DNA from: JBELHR01 sp042091275
Lineage (GTDB): Bacteria; Bacteroidota; Bacteroidia; Flavobacteriales; Flavobacteriaceae
DNA: 64,000 nt
Assembly (NCBI GenBank): GCA_042091275.1
Contig: JBELHR010000001.1
Span: forward strand, 62,001 to 126,000
Reading direction: 5' to 3'
Position numbers and translations under genes: made by a program. Position 1 is the stretch's first letter, and each line of letters begins with the position of its first letter. The notes under the pieces are model-generated. The model did no database searches. It was not told where the DNA came from and was given only the letters and a program-made list of their open reading frames with translations. Shown one piece after another: positions 44,498-52,727 of the stretch.

Positions 44498-46525
44498 ATG
44501 AAGAACCCTTTACTAGAGGATTTTAATGGCCCATTTCAAACTCCTCCATTTTCCAAAATTTCAGAGAGCGACTTTGAACCTGCGTTTAAAGAAGCGATTG
44601 CTCTTGCCAATGCAGAAATTGATCAAATCACAAACAACTCAGAAGATCCGAGTTTTTCAAATACAATTGAAGCTCTAGAATTTTCAGGGAGTAAATTATC
44701 CAGAATCTCTAGTATCTTCTTTAATTTAAATTCTGCAGAAACTAACGAAGAAATTCAATCCATAGCCAAAAAGGTTTCTCCCGAATTGAGCAAATTTTCA
44801 AATGACATTCGTCTAAACGAAGCCCTCTTTGAAAGAGTAAAATCCGTTTACAAGCAAATTGATGAGCTGGATTTAGACGGGGAATCTAAAATGCTTCTCG
44901 AAAAGACATATAAGAGCTTTTCTAGAAATGGTGCAAACCTTTCCGACCAGGACAAAGAGACCTTGCGTTCCTTGGATATGGAACTCTCTCAACTCTCTCT
45001 TCAGTTTGGAGAAAATGTTCTAGCGGACAACAAAGCATTCGAATTGCATATCACCGAAGAATCCAAACTCGAGGGATTACCTGATTTTGCAAAACAAGCG
45101 GCATCAGAATTAGCAAAATCAAAAGATAAAAAAGGGTATATCTTTACCTTAGACTATCCTAGCTACGTTCCTTTTATGACTTATGTTCAAGATAGAGAAC
45201 TCAGACAAAACATGAGTCTTTCTTTTGGGGCCAAAGGTTTTCAAGCTAATGACAACAACAATATTCAGATTGTATTGGATATCGTCAAAAAGAGATACCA
45301 ACGCGCTAATTTATTGGGATATAAGACACATGCTGACTATGTTTTGGAAGAGCGTATGGCGGAAAGCCCAGACAATGTCCAAGATTTTCTAGACAAACTC
45401 TTAGTGGAGGCAAAACCTGCAGCTCTTAGAGAATTTGAACTCCTAAAAAACAAAGCCAGTTCTGAAATCCAAGGTGATTTGGAAAAGTGGGACGGCGCTT
45501 ATTATTCCGAAAAGCTTAAAAAAGAATTATTTGACCTAGATGAGGAGCAACTCAAACCCTATTTTGAATTAAACCAGGTTTTAAATGGTGCATTCGATAT
45601 AGCAGAAAAGTTATACGGATTGACTTTTGAAAAGGTGGATAATATAGACACTTATCATCCCGATGTCCAAACCTATGTGGTTTCGAGTAAAGATAAAATG
45701 GAAGCCGTTTTTTATGCTGACTTTTTTCCTAGACCAGGGAAAAGAGGCGGAGCCTGGATGACCTCTTACAAGTCCCAATGGAAGAAAGACCAAGAAAACT
45801 CTAGACCTCAAATTTCTATTGTTTGCAACTTTACTCCACCGACAAAGGATCTTCCTGCGCTTCTTACCTTTAATGAAGTAACTACGCTTTTTCACGAGTT
45901 TGGACATGCTTTACACGGTATGTTGGCAGACACTACTTATCCATCGCTGTCCGGAACATCTGTAGCTTGGGACTTTGTAGAATTACCTTCTCAAATTTTT
46001 GAAAACTGGTGCTATGAACCAGAGGCTCTTAAGAACTTTGCCAAACACTATAAATCTGGTGAGATTATTCCTCAAGAACTCATAGAAAAAATCAAAGACT
46101 CTTCGAATTTCTTAGAGGGCCTTGCGACTATGAGACAAATAAGTTTTGGCTTACTAGACATGCATTGGCATGCCAAAGACCCTGAATCTTACCGAGACCT
46201 GAGACAAGAGGAAGAAGCCGTCTTTAAAGACACCAGCCTCTACCCTTCTCACAAAGAAAATGCGATGAGTACTGCTTTTTCTCATATCTTTCAAGGAGGA
46301 TATGCAGCTGGATATTACTCCTATAAATGGGCAGAAGTTCTCGATGCGGATGCGTTTGACTACTTTAAAGAAAAGGGTATTTTTAATGCCGAACTCGGTG
46401 AAAAGTTTAAAAACACCGTTTTATCTCAAGGAGGAAGCAAAAAAGCCATGGACCTTTATGTGGAATTTAGAGGTCAAAAACCTACAAATCAAGCCTTGCT
46501 AAAACGGGCTGGATTAAAAAAATAA
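44498..46525 (+). CDS. M3-family zinc metallopeptidase (oligopeptidase A / Dcp type)
   Basis: Cytoplasmic oligopeptidase of 675 residues. The zinc motif is H466-E-F-G-H470 in TLFHEFGHALHGML, with the third ligand expected about 25 residues on in SGTSVAWDFVELPSQIFENW. The N-terminus (NPLLEDFNGPFQTPPFSKI) without a signal peptide fits the oligopeptidase A/peptidyl-dipeptidase Dcp group. It is in line with purKE by position, though no metabolic link is known. Confidence 0.92.
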   Translation: MKNPLLEDFNGPFQTPPFSKISESDFEPAFKEAIALANAEIDQITNNSEDPSFSNTIEALEFSGSKLSRISSIFFNLNSAETNEEIQSIAKKVSPELSKFSNDIRLNEALFERVKSVYKQIDELDLDGESKMLLEKTYKSFSRNGANLSDQDKETLRSLDMELSQLSLQFGENVLADNKAFELHITEESKLEGLPDFAKQAASELAKSKDKKGYIFTLDYPSYVPFMTYVQDRELRQNMSLSFGAKGFQANDNNNIQIVLDIVKKRYQRANLLGYKTHADYVLEERMAESPDNVQDFLDKLLVEAKPAALREFELLKNKASSEIQGDLEKWDGAYYSEKLKKELFDLDEEQLKPYFELNQVLNGAFDIAEKLYGLTFEKVDNIDTYHPDVQTYVVSSKDKMEAVFYADFFPRPGKRGGAWMTSYKSQWKKDQENSRPQISIVCNFTPPTKDLPALLTFNEVTTLFHEFGHALHGMLADTTYPSLSGTSVAWDFVELPSQIFENWCYEPEALKNFAKHYKSGEIIPQELIEKIKDSSNFLEGLATMRQISFGLLDMHWHAKDPESYRDLRQEEEAVFKDTSLYPSHKENAMSTAFSHIFQGGYAAGYYSYKWAEVLDADAFDYFKEKGIFNAELGEKFKNTVLSQGGSKKAMDLYVEFRGQKPTNQALLKRAGLKK

Positions 46526-46558
46526 ATTAAATTTGAACCGAATTTAGAAATAGAACTT

Positions 46559-47962
46559 ATGAAGACTTATGACGTTGCTGTAATTGGATCAGGACCTGGA
46601 GGTTATGTTGCTGCTATTAGATGTGCTCAATTAGGGCTAAAGACAGCAATTATCGAAAAATATGCTGTTTTGGGAGGTACTTGCCTCAATGTGGGTTGTA
46701 TACCATCTAAGGCACTTTTAGATTCCTCTCATCACTATCAAGATGCCGTAAAACATTTTGATACACATGGAATTAAGGTAGATGAGGTCAAGATTGATTT
46801 CCCTCGAATGATTGAACGCAAAAACGAGGTAATCGAGCAAACTACAAAAGGTATTGACTTTTTGATGGACAAAAACAAAATTGATGTGTATCAAGGTCAC
46901 GGATCTTTTAAAGATGCCACCCATATCTCTATTGCTAAGGAAGACGGCTCAACAGAAGAAATTGAAGCGGCAAAAACTATTATTGCTACTGGATCAAAAC
47001 CTGGAAGTCTACCGTTTATCGATGTAGACAAAAAACGCGTAATCACCTCGACAGAAGCACTTGCTCTAAAAGAAATTCCAAAGCATATGATTGTTATTGG
47101 TGGTGGAGTTATTGGTCTTGAATTGGGACAAGTATATGCTCGACTGGGATCTGAAGTCTCTGTTGTGGAATACATGCCAAAGGTTATACCGGGAATGGAT
47201 GCTATGCTATCTAAAGAATTACAAAAATCACTTAAGAAACAAGGGATGAAATTCTTTGTCTCTCACAAAGTTTCTAAAGTTGAAAACACCGGAGACACCG
47301 TAGTGGTTGAGGCGGAAAATAAAAAGGGTCAAATGGTTACTTTTGAAGGAGACTACGTTCTAGTTTCTGTAGGAAGAATACCTTATACTCAAGGTTTAGG
47401 ACTGGAGAATGTCGGTATAAAAACTACAACTCGCGGTCAGATCGAAACTAATGATCACCTGCAAACTAGCGCTTCCAATATTTATGCTATTGGAGATGTG
47501 GTACAGGGGGCGATGCTCGCTCACAAAGCAGAAGAAGAAGGAACTATGGTTGCAGAATTGATTGCAGGCCAAAAACCACATATCAATTACAACCTAATTC
47601 CAGGAGTAGTTTATACATGGCCAGAAGTTGCTGCTGTTGGTCAAACTGAGGAACAACTCAAGGAAGCTGGGGTAGACTACAAGTCAGGAAGCTTTAATAT
47701 GAGAGCCTTGGGAAGAGCCCGTGCTTCCATGGACACAGATGGACAAATCAAAGTTTTGGCAGATGCAAAAACAGATGAAATCCTCGGAGTTCATATGATT
47801 GGTGCTCGTGCAGCAGATTTGATCGCTGAAGCAGTAGTAGCAATGGAGTTTAGAGCATCAGCAGAGGATGTTTCTAGAATGTCCCATGCCCACCCGACGT
47901 TTACAGAAGCGTTTAAGGAAGCTTGTCTAGCTGCCACAGACGATCGCGCTATTCACGCTTAG
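46559..47962 (+). CDS. lpdA: Dihydrolipoyl dehydrogenase (E3)
   Basis: FAD-dependent disulfide oxidoreductase that re-oxidises lipoamide of 2-oxo acid dehydrogenase or glycine cleavage complexes. The FAD loop GSGPGGYVAA (10-19), the redox disulfide C42/C47 in GGTCLNVGCIPS, the NAD loop IGGGVIGLELG and the C-terminal His-Glu pair in HAHPTFTEAFKEA are all present; 467 residues is normal. A TAAATTTG box at 46528-46535 may be its promoter. It is not next to E1 or E2 genes, so it probably serves several complexes. Confidence 0.94.
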   Translation: MKTYDVAVIGSGPGGYVAAIRCAQLGLKTAIIEKYAVLGGTCLNVGCIPSKALLDSSHHYQDAVKHFDTHGIKVDEVKIDFPRMIERKNEVIEQTTKGIDFLMDKNKIDVYQGHGSFKDATHISIAKEDGSTEEIEAAKTIIATGSKPGSLPFIDVDKKRVITSTEALALKEIPKHMIVIGGGVIGLELGQVYARLGSEVSVVEYMPKVIPGMDAMLSKELQKSLKKQGMKFFVSHKVSKVENTGDTVVVEAENKKGQMVTFEGDYVLVSVGRIPYTQGLGLENVGIKTTTRGQIETNDHLQTSASNIYAIGDVVQGAMLAHKAEEEGTMVAELIAGQKPHINYNLIPGVVYTWPEVAAVGQTEEQLKEAGVDYKSGSFNMRALGRARASMDTDGQIKVLADAKTDEILGVHMIGARAADLIAEAVVAMEFRASAEDVSRMSHAHPTFTEAFKEACLAATDDRAIHA

Positions 47963-47980
47963 ATCAAACAGAATACCATC

Positions 47981-48008
47981 AAAAAGCCCGCGAAATAGCG
48001 GGCTTTTT
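47981..48008. terminator. Terminator after lpdA
   Basis: AAAAAGCCCGC (47981-47991) pairs with GCGGGCTTTTT (47998-48008) around a 6-base loop. GC-rich stem with T-run on both strands; it lies just before the pabB start. Confidence 0.93.
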
Positions 48009-48027
48009 AGATATTAGATTTTACTAT

Positions 48028-49326
48028 ATGTTGAGAAAAAGTCTTCGTTTTAATTGGAATCAAAAGCAGAATAAAGCCTTGTTAAACTGGGCTTCTAAGC
48101 AGGAATATTGCGCTTTTTTTGACTCCAATCAGCTCGAAGATGAATTTAGCCAATTCTCCATTGTTCTGGCAGTGGGTAAAAAATCTGAACTTCAGATCAA
48201 CTCAGGAGGAGCATTTGACCGCTTAAAAGAGTTTCGGGAGGAGGTTCAAGATTATATTTTTGGCTACCTTTCTTATGACTTAAAAAATGAAATATTTGAT
48301 CTAGAATCTAATAATGAGGACGGTTTAGAGTTTGCCGATCTGCATTTTTTTCAAGCGGAGAGAATAATCGCTATAGAAGGAGAGAGCATACAGTTCCTCT
48401 ATCCCACCGACAAAGAAAACCAGGCTCATCTAGACTATCAAGAACTATTAGAAAATACTATTTCTAAAACTCCCAGTCCGGTCAACAAGGCAAAGCCAAG
48501 CTCTCAAATTCAGTCTAAATTGACTGAAAAGCAATATATAGACCGCGTCGCTAAACTCAAAAAACACATCAAGCGAGGGGATTTATACGAGGCTAATTTT
48601 TGTCAGGAATATTTTATTGAAAATCAAGAAATTCAGCCTTTATTTCTTTATCGAAAATTAAACAAAATTTCTCAAGCTCCCTTTTCTGCTTTTTTAAAAT
48701 TAAGTGAGACCCACCTGATTTGTGCTTCTCCAGAGCGTTTTGCGCAGAGAAGATCCGATTACTTAATCTCCCAACCCATCAAAGGAACGGCCAAGCGCGG
48801 AAAGACCAAAAGCGAAGATAATCTTCTCAAAGAAGGATTAAAAACCGATTTAAAGGAGCGAGCTGAAAACGTGATGATTGTAGACCTCGTCAGAAACGAT
48901 CTTTCCCAAATTGCAAAAAAGGGAAGCGTCAATGTCAAGGAACTTTGCGAAATATACAGTTTTGAACAAGTACATCAGATGATATCGACCATTACCGCTG
49001 AAGTATCCGAAAGCACGGATAGTGTGGAAGTCTTAAAAGCTCTTTTTCCAATGGGCAGCATGACCGGTGCTCCAAAAAAATCCGCCTTGAAAATTATTGA
49101 AAATTTAGAGCAGACCAAAAGAGGATTATATTCAGGAGCTGTTGGCTATATCAAACCAAACGGTGATTTTGACTTTAACGTGGTTATCCGAAGTATATTG
49201 TATAATTCAAAAAATAAATATGTCTCCTTTTCGGTGGGAAGTGCAATTACGGACAAATCCGTTCCCTCCAAAGAATTCGAAGAGTGCCTGGTCAAGGCTA
49301 AGGCAATGAAAACCGTTCTTCTCTAA
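48028..49326 (+). CDS. pabB: PabB, aminodeoxychorismate synthase component I
   Basis: Chorismate-binding enzyme that aminates chorismate to ADC on the way to p-aminobenzoate and folate. The 432 residues have the block GDLYEANFCQEY, the Lys of the PIKGT motif (K252) that replaces the alanine of anthranilate synthase PIAGT and therefore indicates PabB, and the C-terminal MSTITAEV-like segment, FPMGSMTGAPK and Glu-rich SGAVGY. The longer frame from 47923 lies inside lpdA and the terminator, so ATG 48028 is the start. The amidotransferase PabA is not in the window. Confidence 0.88.
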   Translation: MLRKSLRFNWNQKQNKALLNWASKQEYCAFFDSNQLEDEFSQFSIVLAVGKKSELQINSGGAFDRLKEFREEVQDYIFGYLSYDLKNEIFDLESNNEDGLEFADLHFFQAERIIAIEGESIQFLYPTDKENQAHLDYQELLENTISKTPSPVNKAKPSSQIQSKLTEKQYIDRVAKLKKHIKRGDLYEANFCQEYFIENQEIQPLFLYRKLNKISQAPFSAFLKLSETHLICASPERFAQRRSDYLISQPIKGTAKRGKTKSEDNLLKEGLKTDLKERAENVMIVDLVRNDLSQIAKKGSVNVKELCEIYSFEQVHQMISTITAEVSESTDSVEVLKALFPMGSMTGAPKKSALKIIENLEQTKRGLYSGAVGYIKPNGDFDFNVVIRSILYNSKNKYVSFSVGSAITDKSVPSKEFEECLVKAKAMKTVLL

Positions 49327-49364
49327 TTCCTTAAATTAGCGGGAGACAAATTGAACTGTACCAT

Positions 49365-50636
49365 ATGATCGCCGAATTTAGAGCTAATCTTTTAGAGAAT
49401 TTTCCCGAATTACTTGAAGCTAAAATCCTTTTGGCAGTATCTGGAGGACTGGATTCTGTTATGCTCACCTATTTAATGCAACAAGCAGGCTTGGATATCT
49501 CCATAGCCCATTGCAATTTTAAACTCAGAGCAGAGGAAAGCGATCTAGACGCCCATTTTGTAGATGATCTTGCGAATTCTTTAAAAACACCTTTGTATTC
49601 TAAAGAATTTAATACCTCTGCAATTGCGTCTGAGGAAAAAACCAGTATTCAAATTACTGCTCGTAATATCCGTTATCGGTGGTTTGAACAACTCAAAGAT
49701 CAAGAAGGTTTTGATTATTTAGTAACCGCTCACCACCTAGACGATTCCCTTGAGACTTTTATGATAAATTTTAGCAGGGGAACTGGTATAGACGGATTGC
49801 TCGGAATTCCTGCAAAGCAAAATTGGGTCAGACGACCGCTACTCCCTTTTAGTAGAAAACAGATTGAGCAATGCGCTGTTCAGCACGAGATTGAATGGAG
49901 AGAAGACAGCTCAAATGCATCGGATAAATATGTTCGAAACAAAATTAGACATCAAATTATCCCCAAATTAAAAGAGATAAATCCGAGTCTTGCTCAAAGT
50001 TTTGAAATGACTTTAGGCCATTTGACCCACACGAAGGAATTGGCAGACGCTTATATTGAGAATCAAAAATCCAAACTTTCTCATATCCATAAAACGCATA
50101 AGGATTTGCGAATTTTCGACTTAAACCAAATTCGAACCATACCCTCTTTAGAGCCGCTTTTATACGGACTCTTTAATCCCTATGGATTTCACAATACTTT
50201 GGATCTATTAAATTTATGCGAGGCACAAAGCGGCAAGTTTTTAGAAAACTCAAAATTTCGTCTTGTAAAGGATCGTCAAACGCTTATACTTCAGGACAAG
50301 AGTAAAACAAAACCTACAAGTATCCCTAAAATTGAATACGATGCCCCAAAACAGGAGAACGCCTTGCAAATCGAAATACCTAAATATCTGTTAAATGCCG
50401 ACTTAACTGTAAGAAAATGGCAAAATGGTGACTACTTTTACCCTGCGGGATTTCACGGCAAAAAAAAGTTAAGTGCTTATTTTAGAGATGAAAAACTATC
50501 CATCATCGAAAAAGAACGCGTTTGGATTTTGTGCTGTGGAGATGACCTAGTTTGGGTTATTGGTTTGCGCAGAGATAAACGCTATATTGGCGAATCAAAG
50601 GATAAAAATATTAGACGAATAACGATACATTTATAA
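49365..50636 (+). CDS. tilS: TilS, tRNA(Ile)-lysidine synthetase
   Basis: Converts C34 of the CAU-anticodon tRNA-Ile to lysidine, changing both codon and amino acid identity. The PP-loop SGGLDS (26-31), the AHCNFKLR segment and the TAHHLDDSLETF block with GTGIDGLLGIP are diagnostic; 423 residues include the C-terminal tRNA-binding part (WQNGDYFYPAG, KKKLSAYFRD). Essential in most bacteria. It shares one base with the dsbD ATG. Confidence 0.94.
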   Translation: MIAEFRANLLENFPELLEAKILLAVSGGLDSVMLTYLMQQAGLDISIAHCNFKLRAEESDLDAHFVDDLANSLKTPLYSKEFNTSAIASEEKTSIQITARNIRYRWFEQLKDQEGFDYLVTAHHLDDSLETFMINFSRGTGIDGLLGIPAKQNWVRRPLLPFSRKQIEQCAVQHEIEWREDSSNASDKYVRNKIRHQIIPKLKEINPSLAQSFEMTLGHLTHTKELADAYIENQKSKLSHIHKTHKDLRIFDLNQIRTIPSLEPLLYGLFNPYGFHNTLDLLNLCEAQSGKFLENSKFRLVKDRQTLILQDKSKTKPTSIPKIEYDAPKQENALQIEIPKYLLNADLTVRKWQNGDYFYPAGFHGKKKLSAYFRDEKLSIIEKERVWILCCGDDLVWVIGLRRDKRYIGESKDKNIRRITIHL

Positions 50637-52603
50637 TGAAACAATTCTTTACATTTCTGAGTTTTTTATTTCTGACATTACAGAGTCAGGGACAGATATA
50701 CGACCCCATTGAATGGGATACTTCTGTTCAAAAAACAGGAGAAAACAAATACGAACTCGTAACTACTGCAACCTTGGATTCGGGTTGGCATCTCTATTCT
50801 CAATTCTTAGAAGAAGGAGGTCCTGAGGCTACAGAATTTGAATATATCTTAAGTGAAACGGATCGTCTATCTGGAAAAACTCAAGAGGGAAAAGGACACG
50901 AAGGGTTCGATCCAGTTTTTGAGATGAACGTCAAATATTTTGAAAATAAAGCGGTTTTTGTTCAAGAAATTATGAGCGAGAATCCTAATATTATTCAAGG
51001 TTCGGTATACTATATGGTGTGTGACGACAAAAATTGTCTCCCTCCTACCACTTATGACCTTTCCTTTAACTTGTCCAATGCCTCTGCTGGTGAATCCCTC
51101 AAAAGGGAGGACTTGGAGCAGGAAACAATTTCAACTGAGAAAAAAACTGAAATACAAAATCCTGAAAGCAAGGAGGAAACAAAAGGTCTTTGGACGATAT
51201 TTATCATTGCCTTCCTTTCTGGATTCGCAGCCCTATTGACTCCATGTGTCTTTCCAATGATCCCAATGACAGTTAGTTTCTTTACCAAACAAAGTAAGAA
51301 CAAGGCAGCGGGAATTAAAAACGCGGTGATTTATGGTATTGCGATTGTTGGACTCTATGTATTTCTTGGAGCCATGGTAACCTGGGTTTTTGGAGCGGAT
51401 TCCTTAAACGCCCTTTCGACCAATGTCTGGTTTAATCTAACCTTCTTTTTGTTGCTTGTCGTTTTTGCTTTTAGCTTCTTGGGTGCATTTGAAATTATGC
51501 TACCCCAATCTTGGGCAAACAAAGTAGATCAGCAGGCAGATAGAGGTGGAATAATCGGGATCTTATTTATGGCATTGGCTCTAGCGATTGTATCGTTCTC
51601 TTGTACTGGACCTATTGTAGGGACCTTACTTGTCGAGGCCGCTACCAAAGGAGGTATTGCACCTTTTGTAGGTATGTTTGGTTTTTCTTTAGCCCTAGCC
51701 TTACCATTTACTCTTTTTGCAGCCTTCCCAGGATGGATGAATTCACTACCTAAATCTGGAGGATGGCTAAATACGGTAAAAGTCTTTTTAGGGTTTTTAG
51801 AACTGGCCTTTGCTTTTAAATTTCTTTCCAATGCAGATTTGGTTCTCCAACTTCACTTGTTGGAGCGAGAAGTCTTTCTAGCAATTTGGATTGCCATTTT
51901 TGGAGTACTTTCTCTATATCTATTGGGTAAAATCAGACTTCCACACGATTCTCCATTAGAATCCATATCTGTTGGTAGATTGAGTCTAGCCCTTATTACC
52001 TTATCCTTTACCGTTTATATGATACCTGGATTGTGGGGTGCTCCTCTGAAATTGATTAGTGGTTTTCCACCACCAAAACACTATGCCGAATCTCCAAAAG
52101 GAGTTGGGGGGCAAATACAAAGTGCATCTTACCAATCAAAAGAAGAATTACCGGAAGGAGCGCATTACGGCCCTCACGATTTGATAAGTTTTACAGACTA
52201 TGACAAAGGTTTAGCCTATGCCAAAAAGGTCAACAAGCCAATGATGATAGATTTCACCGGGCACGCCTGCGTTAATTGCAGATTAATGGAAGACAATGTA
52301 TGGTCTGACCCTAGAGTATTTAATGTACTTAACCAGGATTTGGTTTTGATCTCTCTATATGTTGACGACAAAAGAGACTTGCCCGAAGACGAGCAGATTA
52401 TTTCTGAAATTAGCGGTAAAAAAATCACTACCATAGGTAAAAAATGGAGTGAATTTCAGATTCTGAAGTACAAAGCAAATGCGCAGCCATTCTACGTATT
52501 GGTAGATTTGGAAGAAAACCAATTAAATGCACCGAGTGCTTATAATCCAGATATTGAGGACTACCTCAGCTGGTTAGACTCTGGGCTTTCAAAGTTCAAT
52601 TAA
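50636..52603 (+). CDS. dsbD: DsbD-like thiol:disulfide interchange protein
   Basis: Carries electrons from cytoplasmic thioredoxin across the membrane to periplasmic reductases. Three parts: a signal peptide and periplasmic alpha-like domain (to about 150, with YYMVCDDKNCLPPT), a membrane domain of about eight spans with C204 in TPCVFPM and C323 in SCTGP as the transmembrane redox pair, and a C-terminal thioredoxin domain with C545-V-N-C548. At 655 residues it is larger than the E. coli protein. Overlaps tilS by one base (TAATG). Confidence 0.92.
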   Translation: MKQFFTFLSFLFLTLQSQGQIYDPIEWDTSVQKTGENKYELVTTATLDSGWHLYSQFLEEGGPEATEFEYILSETDRLSGKTQEGKGHEGFDPVFEMNVKYFENKAVFVQEIMSENPNIIQGSVYYMVCDDKNCLPPTTYDLSFNLSNASAGESLKREDLEQETISTEKKTEIQNPESKEETKGLWTIFIIAFLSGFAALLTPCVFPMIPMTVSFFTKQSKNKAAGIKNAVIYGIAIVGLYVFLGAMVTWVFGADSLNALSTNVWFNLTFFLLLVVFAFSFLGAFEIMLPQSWANKVDQQADRGGIIGILFMALALAIVSFSCTGPIVGTLLVEAATKGGIAPFVGMFGFSLALALPFTLFAAFPGWMNSLPKSGGWLNTVKVFLGFLELAFAFKFLSNADLVLQLHLLEREVFLAIWIAIFGVLSLYLLGKIRLPHDSPLESISVGRLSLALITLSFTVYMIPGLWGAPLKLISGFPPPKHYAESPKGVGGQIQSASYQSKEELPEGAHYGPHDLISFTDYDKGLAYAKKVNKPMMIDFTGHACVNCRLMEDNVWSDPRVFNVLNQDLVLISLYVDDKRDLPEDEQIISEISGKKITTIGKKWSEFQILKYKANAQPFYVLVDLEENQLNAPSAYNPDIEDYLSWLDSGLSKFN

Positions 52604-52632
52604 AAAAAAGCAGCCGATGGCTGCTTTTTTTT
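52602..52632. terminator. Terminator after dsbD
   Basis: GCAGCC (from 52610) and GGCTGC (52619-52624) with A/T extensions form a 14-bp stem around a 3-base loop; T-tract on both strands. Confidence 0.92.
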
Positions 52633-52727
52633 GTTATAAATCAAACTATTCAATCGTATTCGTGGATTTTGTTTACCCAATTAGACTTTGAGTAAAATGA
52701 TTCGTAGATTTGGGTAAATCCCAATTT